Source of the DNA: Desulforamulus ruminis DSM 2154
GTDB taxonomy: Bacteria > Bacillota > Desulfotomaculia > Desulfotomaculales > Desulfotomaculaceae
NCBI RefSeq assembly: GCF_000215085.1
Contig: NC_015589.1
Coordinates: forward strand, 496,001-560,000
Direction of reading: 5' to 3'
DNA length: 64,000 nt
Under the pieces are notes generated by a model. The model saw only the letters and a program-made list of their open reading frames with translations. It was not told the DNA's origin and did not search any database. Of the stretch, positions 7,884 through 16,217 are shown piece by piece. Every line of letters begins with the position of its first letter. Within the stretch, counting starts at the first letter, position 1. The translations under genes were made by a program, and so were the position numbers.

Positions 7884-9446
7884 ATGGGAATTTCTGTTTT
7901 TTTAACCTTGTTGCCAATTTTAGCCATTGCCTTTTTGATGGTGAAGAAACAAATGGCGGCCGATCGCAGCGGTATGGTAGGTTGGATCTTAATGGTTGTC
8001 ATTGCCCTTTTCTTCTTCAACACCTCGCTGGAAGTCAGCCTTCGGGCCAGCCTGGCGGGCCTCATTTCTTCTTTTCCCGTTTCCATTATGGTACTTGCCT
8101 CTATTTTTCAAATTACCTTTATGCAGGCCACCGGCGCCTTGCAAAGAATTGTGATTTTTATAAAAACCCTGGCGCCTACGGATAAGGTTGCGCAGATTAT
8201 GCTGCTCAACGTCGGAGCCGGGACCCTTCTGGTATCCATTGGGGCTACGCCCATATCCATTTTGCCGCCGATTCTGGTGGCCATGGGCTATTCCACCTTT
8301 GTGGCGGTTGCCCTTCCGGCCATTGGCTATGATGCTTTATGCACCTTTGCCCTGCTGGGAGCGCCGCTGGTGGTTTTTGCCGATTTAACCGGCACACCCC
8401 TGGTGGAGTCGGCTCAGGTATTTGCCAAGTTTTTGCCGGTGATTTCCACCTTGATTGGCTTTGGTATGCTGTGGATCGTGGGGCGGTTTAAATTAATGAA
8501 GGAAGGATTTATTCCTTGTATTCTGGCCGGGGTCACCAACGGGGGCGCCGCCATTGCCATGAGCCACATTCCTTTTCTGAAATCCGGCGTGGTGCTGACC
8601 GGCGTGGTGGCGGGTGCCTGCACCATTCTGGTGATGCTGGTTTATTTAAAAATCACCGGACAGCCCATCATTGACAGGTCCAATTTATCCCGGGAAGACC
8701 TGCGGCTGGAGAAGCAAATGTCCCTGGCCAGAGCCCTTTCCCCATGGTTGATTTTAATTTCCATTTTATTAGTTCTAAATTTCTGCCAACCTTTGTTTGA
8801 TCTGCTGTTTAACAAGGTGCCCATGGCGGTTTCCTTCATCCCCGGTCAGGAGATTAAAACAAGGATGCTGTGGAACGCCTATACCTGGGTGTTTATCAGT
8901 ACAATTTTAGCAGCGGTTTTTATCAAGCCATCGGGCAAAGCCATAAAAGAAACCTGGAACAAATGGGTGCAGCGGGCGCCCAGACCCACCCTGGCGGCAG
9001 CCATTTTCTTTGCCATCGCTTTTGTAATGAATAATTCAGGCATGCAAAACCAGGGTGAAGTATGGAAGATCACCGAAGCAAGCTCAAACATGATTGCTGT
9101 TCTAGCCCAGGCTTCGGCTGCAACCTTTGGTTCCCTGTATCCCTTTGCCAGCAGTTTCCTGGGATTATTCGGAGGCTTTGTCAGTGGCAGCGAGGCCTCC
9201 ACCATCGCCATGTTTACCAAATACCACTTGTTGACCTCTAAAATGCTGCATGTAGATCCTTTAATCGTTATTGCCGCTACTGCCATTGGCGGCGGGCTGG
9301 CCAGTGTAATATCGCCGGCCAAGCTGCAAAATGCCGCCGCCACTATTGATGCGTTAGGCATAGAAAGTCAAGTGATTAAAACGGCTTTTATCATTTCCAT
9401 TCTTTTAACCACTGCTTCAGCCATCATGGCCATGTTATTTATATAA
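7884..9446 (+). CDS. lctP: L-lactate permease family transporter
   Basis: 520 residues, about 12-13 hydrophobic segments, matching the LctP family in length and in stretches such as GTLLVSIGATPISILPPILVAMG, ALLGAPLVVFADLTGTPL and GLFGGFVSGSEASTIAMF. The family imports lactate or glycolate with protons. ATG 7884 is preceded by AAGGATGG at about seven bases. It is monocistronic, ending at a shared terminator with the convergent dedA gene. No lactate dehydrogenase gene is adjacent. Confidence 0.88.
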   Translation: MGISVFLTLLPILAIAFLMVKKQMAADRSGMVGWILMVVIALFFFNTSLEVSLRASLAGLISSFPVSIMVLASIFQITFMQATGALQRIVIFIKTLAPTDKVAQIMLLNVGAGTLLVSIGATPISILPPILVAMGYSTFVAVALPAIGYDALCTFALLGAPLVVFADLTGTPLVESAQVFAKFLPVISTLIGFGMLWIVGRFKLMKEGFIPCILAGVTNGGAAIAMSHIPFLKSGVVLTGVVAGACTILVMLVYLKITGQPIIDRSNLSREDLRLEKQMSLARALSPWLILISILLVLNFCQPLFDLLFNKVPMAVSFIPGQEIKTRMLWNAYTWVFISTILAAVFIKPSGKAIKETWNKWVQRAPRPTLAAAIFFAIAFVMNNSGMQNQGEVWKITEASSNMIAVLAQASAATFGSLYPFASSFLGLFGGFVSGSEASTIAMFTKYHLLTSKMLHVDPLIVIAATAIGGGLASVISPAKLQNAAATIDALGIESQVIKTAFIISILLTTASAIMAMLFI

Positions 9447-9450
9447 AGAA

Positions 9451-9485
9451 AAGGTAGTGGCGTGTGCCACTACCTTTCGGCTTTT
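9451..9485. terminator. Bidirectional terminator between lctP and dedA
   Basis: A perfect 11-bp stem (AAGGTAGTGGC and its complement) with loop GTGT. The plus side runs into TCGGCTTTT and the minus side into TTCTTTATAT. Confidence 0.85.
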
Positions 9486-10128
9486 AAGACCGGGGATGTT
9501 TCCGTGTATCCTGAAGTTCGGGTTTGCGTGTGCTTTTGTATAGAAAATAGCCAATGGCTAAAAGGATTAGAGCCACAATGGAGTAGCTTATGGGCCGGGT
9601 GTAGGCTTCCACGATGTGCCAGTTTTTTCCTAACTTTAATCCCAGGTAGGTTAAAGCCATATTCCAGGGGATGCAGCCTGTAAAAGTTAAAATAAAAAAT
9701 TTGCCAAAGTTCATCCGGGCAATGCCCGCCGGCAGGGAAATAAAGGTACGGATAACCGGTAAATTGCGGCCAAAAAACACAGCCCGTCCCCCATAACGGT
9801 TAAACCATACGTCTGCTTTTTCCATATGCTTGACATTAATGAAAAAATACCTGCCGTATTGGCAGACAAAGGCCCGTCCTCCGCTGGCGCCGATCCAGTA
9901 GGTGATCACAGAACCCACTATATTGCCTAAAACCCCGGCTGCTACCACATACCAGTAGTTAAACTTGCCCAGTGCCACTAAAAAACCGCCAAAAAGCATG
10001 ATAACTTCACTGGGCAGCGGAATGCAGGCACTTTCAATCACCATACCGATAAAAATGCCCCAATAATGAAAGGTTTCGATTAAAGTAATCGCTAAATCGC
10101 TAAAGTAATGGATTAGTTGCTGCAACAC
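9484..10128 (-). CDS. DedA family membrane protein
   Basis: About 214 residues with the family hallmarks: GIFIGMVIESACIPLPSEVIM, an FFGRNLPVIRTFISLPAGIARM segment with the conserved FxRxxPxxR pattern, and hydrophobic helices at the C-terminus. DedA proteins support envelope homeostasis, including lipid-carrier recycling and proton-motive force. The GTG at 10128 follows TGAGGT at a good distance; ATG 10143 or 10197 would add residues but lack a ribosome site. Confidence 0.85.
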   Translation of the reverse strand: MLQQLIHYFSDLAITLIETFHYWGIFIGMVIESACIPLPSEVIMLFGGFLVALGKFNYWYVVAAGVLGNIVGSVITYWIGASGGRAFVCQYGRYFFINVKHMEKADVWFNRYGGRAVFFGRNLPVIRTFISLPAGIARMNFGKFFILTFTGCIPWNMALTYLGLKLGKNWHIVEAYTRPISYSIVALILLAIGYFLYKSTRKPELQDTRKHPRS

Positions 10129-10344
10129 GGTGACCTCACTCATTTTTGGAAATAAATTGGCATTCTTTGTATTATACCATTTTTTAATCAAGGGCACGAT
10201 TAAATTACCGTTAAAAATTTCTGAGGCTTGGGTTAAATCAAATTAAATCGTTTTTAATTTGCTGTACAATAACAAATCCTATTGCTTTTCCCGGCCGGTG
10301 CGCCTAAAATAGGTTTTATTCATTAAAGTTTGGAGTAATGGCTT

Positions 10345-11289
10345 ATGAAACTGGAGCAACAGAACGAACAAGTTACAGAAATGGCGGCCACTGCCGGCGC
10401 CTATGTGTTGTGGGGAATTTTACCGGTTTATTGGAAGCTGGTTGAACAGGTGCCCTCCCACGAGATCTTGGCCCACCGAATTTTATGGTCCTTCTTTTTT
10501 ACGGCCTTTCTTTTGCTCGGAACCCAAAAAATAAATTCCTTTATTCAAGAAACCCGGGAAATGATTGCTCAGCCCAAAAAATTCCTAGTGATTGTCGCGG
10601 CTTCATTCCTCATCAGCGCCAACTGGTTTATTTATATCTGGGCGGTTAACAACAATCGCATCATTGAAACCAGCCTGGGTTACTATATCAATCCCCTGGT
10701 CAGCGTTTTGCTGGGGATTATTGTTTTCAAGGAGAAACTCTCTTTTTGGCAAAAGGTGTCCTTTGGGCTGGCAGCCATAGGTGTATGCAATATGACCCTG
10801 CATTTTGGGGCCATTCCCTGGGTGGCATTGTTATTAGCCGGGAGTTTCGGCCTCTACGGGTTATTTAAAAAAATGGCCACCCTGGGGGCCATAACCGGCA
10901 TTACCCTGGAAACCCTGATCATCTCCCCCCTGGCCTTGCTTTACTTAAGTTATTTGTACAGAAACGGCACCGGGGCCTTCGGCTTGGATGACCCGGTTAC
11001 TTCCGGATTTTTAATGGGGGCCGGGATTGTCACCGCGGTGCCGCTTATTTTATTTTCCAGCGGCGCTAAACGGCTTCCTTTATCCATCCTTGGTTTCTTG
11101 CAATATATTGCTCCCACCATTGCCCTGATTTTAGGCGTTTTTGTCTATCATGAACGGTTTACCGGTGTCCATCTGGTCTCCTTCGCCTTCATTTGGCTTG
11201 CTTTGACCGTTTTTTCGCTGGCCAGAACAAAGCCCTTTGTGCAATTTGAATCCATGTTGATAAAGAAAGTTGCTGTGCAAAACAAATGA
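10345..11289 (+). CDS. rarD: EamA/RarD family permease
   Basis: 314 residues, ten predicted membrane helices. It has AGAYVLWGILPVYWK, HRILWSFFFTA, NWFIYIWAVNNNRIIETSLGYYINPL and the closing LGFLQYIAPTIALILGVFVYHE, which are diagnostic of the RarD subfamily of drug/metabolite exporters. Substrate unknown; E. coli RarD is loosely tied to chloramphenicol resistance. ATG 10345 follows GGAG nine bases upstream. Monocistronic with its own terminator. Confidence 0.9.
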   Translation: MKLEQQNEQVTEMAATAGAYVLWGILPVYWKLVEQVPSHEILAHRILWSFFFTAFLLLGTQKINSFIQETREMIAQPKKFLVIVAASFLISANWFIYIWAVNNNRIIETSLGYYINPLVSVLLGIIVFKEKLSFWQKVSFGLAAIGVCNMTLHFGAIPWVALLLAGSFGLYGLFKKMATLGAITGITLETLIISPLALLYLSYLYRNGTGAFGLDDPVTSGFLMGAGIVTAVPLILFSSGAKRLPLSILGFLQYIAPTIALILGVFVYHERFTGVHLVSFAFIWLALTVFSLARTKPFVQFESMLIKKVAVQNK

Positions 11290-11295
11290 TTCCAG

Positions 11296-11330
11296 CATAG
11301 AAACACCCCAAGAGGGTGTTTCTGCTATTT
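11296..11330 (+). terminator. Terminator after rarD
   Basis: A 10-bp perfect stem (AGAAACACCC and its complement) with a 5-base loop, followed by GCTATTTTATT. Confidence 0.8.
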
Positions 11331-11497
11331 TATTACTTGATTCTCCGGAATTTTTCAACGTCCCTTTCCTGAATGTCACATTTTAGTGACACTCTTCGGT
11401 TGGTTTTGACAAAGGCCGATACTTGGAATTACTATAGAAACAGAAACACTTTTGAGGAGTCGGAAAAATAAAAAGAGTGCCCGGGGAGGGAAAAACC

Positions 11498-12196
11498 ATG
11501 AGCCCGCTGCGTATCTTAGTGGTTGACGATGAAGATAAAATTCGCCAGGTCATCAGCATTTATTTAAAAAATGAAGGCTACATGGTAGGGGAAGCCATGG
11601 ATGGGGAAGAGGCCTTGAAAAAATACCGGTCGGAACCCTGGGATTTGATTGTTCTGGACGTAATGATGCCTAAAATGGACGGAATTTCGGTATGCCGTGA
11701 AATTCGCAAGACTTCCCAAATACCCATTATCATGCTAACCGCTAAAAATGAAGAGGTGGACCGTATTTTAGGCCTGGAGTTCGGAGCGGACGATTATATG
11801 GGCAAACCCTTCAGTCCCCGGGAACTGGTAGCCCGTATCAAAGCGGTTATGCGGCGTATGGAGGCCGGCAGCCCGGCAGGAGAACCGGTGCTGAATTTTC
11901 CGGGTATGCGCATGAACTTAATGACCCGGGAAGTATTGTTAATGGATAAACCGGTGACTTTAACTCCCCGGGAATTTGAACTGTTATCCCTTTTGGCCAG
12001 AAATCCCGGCTGGTCCTTTACCCGGGAGCAGCTTTTGGAACGGGTATGGGGCTTTGACTACTACGGTGACCTGAGAACGGTAGATACCCACATTAACCGT
12101 CTGCGGGATAAATTAAAGGTTCCCGGCGCTCCTTCCTATATCGGGACCGTATGGGGAGTGGGTTATAAATTTGAGGTGAAACATGAGGCTGAATAA
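11498..12196 (+). CDS. OmpR/PhoB-type response regulator, possibly metal-responsive
   Basis: 232 residues. The receiver domain (about 1-115) has acidic pocket Asp10/Asp11, phosphoacceptor Asp54 in LIVLDVMMP and Lys in GKPFSPRELVARI. A winged-helix DNA-binding domain (about 135-230) has LTPREFELLSLLARNPG and VDTHINRLRDKL. ATG 11498 is preceded by GGGGAGGG; an in-frame GTG at 11477 lies before that site. It overlaps the kinase gene by 14 bases. The likely targets are the His-rich protein and Fe-S membrane protein just downstream. Confidence 0.92.
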   Translation: MSPLRILVVDDEDKIRQVISIYLKNEGYMVGEAMDGEEALKKYRSEPWDLIVLDVMMPKMDGISVCREIRKTSQIPIIMLTAKNEEVDRILGLEFGADDYMGKPFSPRELVARIKAVMRRMEAGSPAGEPVLNFPGMRMNLMTREVLLMDKPVTLTPREFELLSLLARNPGWSFTREQLLERVWGFDYYGDLRTVDTHINRLRDKLKVPGAPSYIGTVWGVGYKFEVKHEAE

Positions 12197-13652
12197 TATT
12201 GTTACTAAGCTATGGGTGATTATGACCATTCTGGTGCTGATCATTATTGGTGTGGCCGGTTTTGCCCAGACCCGCTTTATGGAAGAGCTTTACTATCAGC
12301 AGCAGGCCAGTCAAATGATTTCTCTGAGCACCAAGATTGCCGATATTGCCAAGACTGAAGAAGATCCGGAGGAATTGGATCGTATGGTGAAGCTGATTGC
12401 CGGACTGCATGACGCCAATGTAATGATCCTGGACAGCAGGGGAATTGTTATGCACTGCCAGGGCTTGGGGGTCAGTACCAAGAACATGACTATGGACATG
12501 AACAATCCCCATCATGGAATGCTGAGCATGCACGATCTGATGCAGTTATTCAATGGTCAGGTAATCGTTCACAAGGGAAATAATCCCTATTTTAAAACCG
12601 ATGTTCTATCGGTGGCCACTCCCATTGCGGATCCGGATAACAAGGCCAGGGCGGTCATCATTCATGCACCCCTGCAGCCTCTGGCGGAGCAATTAAGACA
12701 CTTACAGATGCTGATTATTTATGCCGCGGTTGGAGGAATTGTTTTGGCCGCCCTTTTAAGCCTGGTTTTTTCACGGTTGATCACCAAACCCTTAATTAAA
12801 ATGAATCAGGTTGCTTTGGAGATGGCCGGGGGCAACTATCAAAATAAAATAAAGATTGAATCCCACGATGAAATCGGTTTGTTAGCCAATTCTTTGAATA
12901 CCCTTTCCGACCGGCTGCAGGAGAAAATCCGGCAACTGGAGGCCCAGGAGCAGATTCGACGGGAATTTGTTACCAATGTAGCCCACGAGATCAAGACCCC
13001 CCTGACCATTATGCAAGGCTTTACGGAGACCATGCTGGACGGGCTGGCGAGAAATGAACAGGAAACAACGGAATACCTCAACAACATTTTAGATGAAATC
13101 ACCCGGCTGAAAAGGCTGGTCAGCGAAGTGCTGGATTTGAAGAAAATGGAAGAGGGGCATTTTGATTTTGACCAGGAGCCCTGTAACTTAAAAGATATTC
13201 TTGAGCGGGTAAGCATTAAACTAGCTCAGCTCATGGAGCAAAAGGAAATATCCCTGGTCATGAACCTGGAAAAACATCTGCCTCTGGTGACTTGCAACAG
13301 CGATCGTATGGAGCGGGTTTTTATTAATTTAATGGATAACGCCATCCGGCATACACCCGCCGGCGGGAAAATAACGGTTCATGTCAATAGCAAGGGCCAC
13401 CAGGTACACATTCAGATCCATGATACGGGCTCAGGGATAGCTCCCCAGGATCTGCCGCTCATTTGGGAGAGGTTTTATAAAGGGGATAAGTCCAGAAGCA
13501 GGTCCCAGGGCAGCACAGGCCTGGGGCTGGCTATTGTTAAAAGAATTCTGGAGTCCCATGGTGGAGAGATTGAGGTACAAAGCAAATTAAACGAAGGGAC
13601 CACTTTCGACATCCTGCTACCGGTGAATCCATGTTCCATCTCCGGAAAATAA
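12183..13652 (+). CDS. Sensor histidine kinase with a Met/His-rich extracytoplasmic segment
   Basis: 489 residues. One N-terminal membrane helix (about 9-29), an extracytoplasmic domain, a second helix (about 178-200), HAMP, a dimerisation domain with VAHEIKTPL, and an ATPase domain with the N-box NLMDNAIRH and GTGLGLAIVKRI-like G-box. Residues about 90-120 contain MHCQG, NMTMDMNNPHHGMLSMHD: clusters of Met, His and one Cys as seen in proteins that bind Cu(I) or Ag(I). I infer, without proof, that it senses a soft metal. Partner of the regulator at 11498. Confidence 0.88.
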   Translation: MRLNNIVTKLWVIMTILVLIIIGVAGFAQTRFMEELYYQQQASQMISLSTKIADIAKTEEDPEELDRMVKLIAGLHDANVMILDSRGIVMHCQGLGVSTKNMTMDMNNPHHGMLSMHDLMQLFNGQVIVHKGNNPYFKTDVLSVATPIADPDNKARAVIIHAPLQPLAEQLRHLQMLIIYAAVGGIVLAALLSLVFSRLITKPLIKMNQVALEMAGGNYQNKIKIESHDEIGLLANSLNTLSDRLQEKIRQLEAQEQIRREFVTNVAHEIKTPLTIMQGFTETMLDGLARNEQETTEYLNNILDEITRLKRLVSEVLDLKKMEEGHFDFDQEPCNLKDILERVSIKLAQLMEQKEISLVMNLEKHLPLVTCNSDRMERVFINLMDNAIRHTPAGGKITVHVNSKGHQVHIQIHDTGSGIAPQDLPLIWERFYKGDKSRSRSQGSTGLGLAIVKRILESHGGEIEVQSKLNEGTTFDILLPVNPCSISGK

Positions 13653-13745
13653 AGAAATATCACAAAAATGTGTTGCTTTTGTAACAGGGGTGTGAACTTT
13701 TATCCTTATCCTAAATCTAGTTCTGGCGGACAGGGGTGGTTCACA

Positions 13746-13772
13746 ATGGAAAAATTTATTTTATTTAAATAA
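13746..13772 (+). CDS. Possible leader peptide of 8 residues
   Basis: ATG 13746 with AGGGGTGG (13732-13739) six bases before it encodes MEKFILFK and stops at 13772. The stop codon directly abuts the terminator stem starting at 13773. A ribosome pausing at this stop would cover the stem. It may be chance; see findings. Confidence 0.3.
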   Translation: MEKFILFK

Positions 13773-13806
13773 GGAAGCTCCCCAGAAGCGGGGAGCTTCC
13801 TCTTTG
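13773..13806 (+). terminator. Terminator/attenuator before the His-rich gene
   Basis: An 11-bp perfect stem (GGAAGCTCCCC and complement), 6-base loop, followed by TCTTTGC. The T-run is short. It lies between the two-component genes and the His-rich protein gene. Confidence 0.7.
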
Positions 13807-13833
13807 CAGAAAAATTTTGAAAGGGTGAGAAAA

Positions 13834-14208
13834 GTGAGACCAAAGGTCTTTGTGGGTATCATAACCTTTATTTTAATGGCTCTATTGGTTCAAGGCAGTA
13901 TTGGCTGGGCGGACGGTGGAGGGGATCCTCATGCCGGGCACGATATGAGCACCATGGATCATTCCGGCGGCAGCCATAACCTTCAGGAGAGTGAGGACCA
14001 CTCACAGCATAGTACAGTGCCGGACAACCCACCGGCAGGTTTCTCCGGTACCCATGAACAGGGGCATGATGGACATGGTCAAGAAACACCTCAGACCGAG
14101 GCTCCCCCCAACTGGACTTTACTTTACGGTTTTGGGGCACTTAACCTGCTGGTGATCCTAACGGCTTTTATTATGAAAAAGACAAGCGCGGGAAACGGGG
14201 TGAACTAG
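13834..14208 (+). CDS. Exported histidine-rich, membrane-anchored protein (probable metal binder)
   Basis: 124 residues from GTG 13834 (AAGGGTGA just upstream; TTG 13804 is inside the terminator region). A signal or anchor helix (about 6-24) is followed by a low-complexity middle with HAGHDMSTMDHSGGSH, SEDHSQHS and HEQGHDGHGQE. A C-terminal helix (about 95-115) ends in positively charged residues. No enzyme motif. The His/Met content fits periplasm-facing copper, silver, nickel or zinc binding. It abuts the Fe-S protein gene and mirrors the Met/His-rich loop of the upstream kinase. Confidence 0.65.
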   Translation: MRPKVFVGIITFILMALLVQGSIGWADGGGDPHAGHDMSTMDHSGGSHNLQESEDHSQHSTVPDNPPAGFSGTHEQGHDGHGQETPQTEAPPNWTLLYGFGALNLLVILTAFIMKKTSAGNGVN

Positions 14209-15549
14209 ATGAATGAGCAAACCAAGGGCAGTCAATGGCTGAAAAATATACTAAAAAGCAAATGGTATCCGGGAATTTTCCAGTGGCCAACCGCCATTGT
14301 TTTTATCATTATCATGTATGAACTATTGATTGGCATCCCGGTGGCTCACGACAACTTTGGCACCGCCATGACCTGGGTTCTCTGGTGGCCCATCATTCCA
14401 TTAATCTTTCTGCTGGTAGGCCGTTTCTGGTGTGCCATTTGCCCCTTTGCCACTTTGAGCGATCTAATACAAAAATGGGTGGGCAACAACCGGCCGGTAC
14501 CCAAGTTTTTAAAAAGATACGGCATATGGATCATTGACATCTTTTTTATTCTCATCACCTGGGCCGATCATGTTTTCGGCATTGTGGAATCTCCCAGGGG
14601 GTCCGGGGTGCTGATGCTGCTGATTATAACCGGTGTTGTGGCTGCCGGAGCTTTTTTTGAGCGCAGAACCTGGTGCCGTTACCTGTGCTTTTTAGGCGGG
14701 CTGGCGGGAAACTACTCCCGGGCGGGTGCTCTGGAGTTAAGGGGCACACCGGAAAAATGCTCCCAATGCACGGTTTTTGCTTGCTTTAAAGGCAGTGAAA
14801 AAGCACCGGGCTGCCCCATGTTTGAATTTCCCAAAACCATGGATAATAACGCCCGCTGTAACTTCTGCGGACATTGCGTGAAAAACTGTCCCAATGATTC
14901 CATCAGTATATCCGCCCGTATTCCTTCCAAAGAATTATGGTTTATTCGCAAACCCAAGCTGGAAGAATCTTTCCTGGCCATTGTCATCATGGGGATTGTT
15001 TTTGTACAGAACATTACCATGCTGGAAATCGGAATGAAGGCCCAGGAATGGCTGGAGAGAATACTGGGCATCAGCAACTATGCGGTTACTTTTACGGTAA
15101 CCTTCCTGGTAGCCATGGCCATTCCCATTTTGTTGTTGGTTTTAACTAGTTGGATTGCTTCTCTAAAAAATGCAGAATCCGTTACCTTGAATTTTACCCG
15201 GTTTGGTTATATGCTGATTCCCTTGGACTTGGCCGGACATCTGGCGCACAATTTATTCCACCTGCTGGCGGAGGGAAAATCCGTGTTTTATACCTTCCTG
15301 GCCTTATTTGGAAGGCAAACCGGTGATGCAGCCACCGCCCTGGTGAGCATGGAAACCATTCAAATATTACAATTCACCCTGCTGAGTCTTGGGACCTTGG
15401 CTTCCGTCTATACAGCCTACCGTATTGCCAAGACCAGCTATACCGGGAACCGGGTGATGGGATCTTTTATCCCCTTTGCCCTGCTGGTTCTGCTTCTGGC
15501 TGCATTGAATATATACCTGTTCCTGCTGCCCATGACGCACCGGATGTGA
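14209..15549 (+). CDS. NapH/NosR-like polytopic membrane protein with 4Fe-4S clusters
   Basis: 446 residues. Membrane helices at about 22-42, 58-75, 105-122 and 130-150 surround CAICPFATLSDLIQK and CRYLCFLGGLAGNYSRA, cysteine motifs of the NapH/NosR/CcoG group. A cytosolic part has CSQCTVFACFKG and CNFCGHCVKNCPNDSISIS, for two cubane clusters. Further helices follow. Such proteins move electrons between the quinone pool and exported or cytosolic partners. ATG 14209 is one base after the previous stop codon. Together with the His-rich gene it looks like a metal-linked redox module. Its exact partner is unknown. Confidence 0.75.
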   Translation: MNEQTKGSQWLKNILKSKWYPGIFQWPTAIVFIIIMYELLIGIPVAHDNFGTAMTWVLWWPIIPLIFLLVGRFWCAICPFATLSDLIQKWVGNNRPVPKFLKRYGIWIIDIFFILITWADHVFGIVESPRGSGVLMLLIITGVVAAGAFFERRTWCRYLCFLGGLAGNYSRAGALELRGTPEKCSQCTVFACFKGSEKAPGCPMFEFPKTMDNNARCNFCGHCVKNCPNDSISISARIPSKELWFIRKPKLEESFLAIVIMGIVFVQNITMLEIGMKAQEWLERILGISNYAVTFTVTFLVAMAIPILLLVLTSWIASLKNAESVTLNFTRFGYMLIPLDLAGHLAHNLFHLLAEGKSVFYTFLALFGRQTGDAATALVSMETIQILQFTLLSLGTLASVYTAYRIAKTSYTGNRVMGSFIPFALLVLLLAALNIYLFLLPMTHRM

Positions 15550-15554
15550 TTCAT

Positions 15555-15671
15555 AAAACAGAAAATCCTGCCAATCAGCCTCCGGAACTTTACCGGGGGC
15601 TGTTGTTTGCCCGAACCGGTGTATGCTTTTCCGGGGCCGGAACCGCATCGCTCTGTTTTCTTTACTTTTTT
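15555..15671. terminator. Structured intergenic region, likely terminator
   Basis: Outer arms AAAACAGA (15555) and TCTGTTTT (15652) enclose a GC-rich hairpin (CAGCC-CCGG paired with CCGG-GGCTG, 15576-15602). A T-rich tail follows at 15659-15671. Confidence 0.4.
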
Positions 15672-15719
15672 AATAAATTTGATATATAATCATATTAGAA
15701 TCGCAGGTGGTGATTTGAA

Positions 15720-16046
15720 GTGAATGAGAAAATATCGGAACTAAAATCAGATATATTTAAAGCCATTGCCCACCCGACAAGAATTCGGATTTTGGAATTG
15801 TTGAAAGACGGGGAAGCGTGCGTTTGCGATATTTTTGAAGAATTAAACGTAGAACAGGCCAATACCTCGCAGCATCTGGCAGTTTTAAAAAAGCAGGACA
15901 TTTTACAGAGCAGGAAGGAAGGTCTGCGGGTCATTTACAGCATTAAGTATCCGGAAATTATAGAATTGCTGGAAGTTATGGATAAAATTCTAGTGAAGCA
16001 AGCCAATGAGACGTTACAAACCTTTCGCGGCATCACCGCCAAATAG
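15720..16046 (+). CDS. ArsR/SmtB family metalloregulator
   Basis: 108 residues from GTG 15720 with GCAGGTGGTG upstream. It has the family winged helix: FKAIAHPTRIRILELLKDGEACVCDIFEELNVEQANTSQHLAVLKKQDIL (about 10-60). The CVCD pair at the start of helix 3 is the thiolate site typical of ArsR-type sensors of As(III), Sb(III) or Cd/Pb. Such repressors leave DNA when metal binds. No arsenic resistance gene is adjacent; targets may be the Fe-S/His-rich operon upstream or genes elsewhere. Confidence 0.88.
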   Translation: MNEKISELKSDIFKAIAHPTRIRILELLKDGEACVCDIFEELNVEQANTSQHLAVLKKQDILQSRKEGLRVIYSIKYPEIIELLEVMDKILVKQANETLQTFRGITAK

Positions 16047-16099
16047 TTTTAGAGACTCTCTTTAGGGGCAGTTCACAAAAAAGCATTGATTTCACAGGA

Positions 16100-16138
16100 G
16101 ACGATGCGGCCGGAAGGCTGCACCGTTTCTTTTTTCTG
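16100..16138 (+). terminator. Terminator after the ArsR gene
   Basis: An imperfect 14-bp stem (GAGACGATGCGGCC against GGCTGCACCGTTTC) with loop GGAA, followed by TTTTTTCTG. Confidence 0.75.
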
Positions 16139-16167
16139 TATAATCATCTTGTTTGAAGAATAGGAAA

Positions 16168-16197
16168 AACCGACAATCCATTTAGACTGTCGGTTCA
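16168..16197 (-). terminator. Terminator of the minus-strand ABC operon
   Basis: An 8-bp stem AACCGACA/TGTCGGTT; on the minus strand it is followed by TTTTTCC. It lies 20 bases beyond the permease stop. Confidence 0.75.
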
Positions 16198-16217
16198 TTC
16201 TGTTTGCTATGATCCTT

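Noticed and set aside
13868-14140. Minus-strand ORF opposite the His-rich gene
   Set aside because: Shadow of a biased composition gene; no ribosome site and no recognisable protein.
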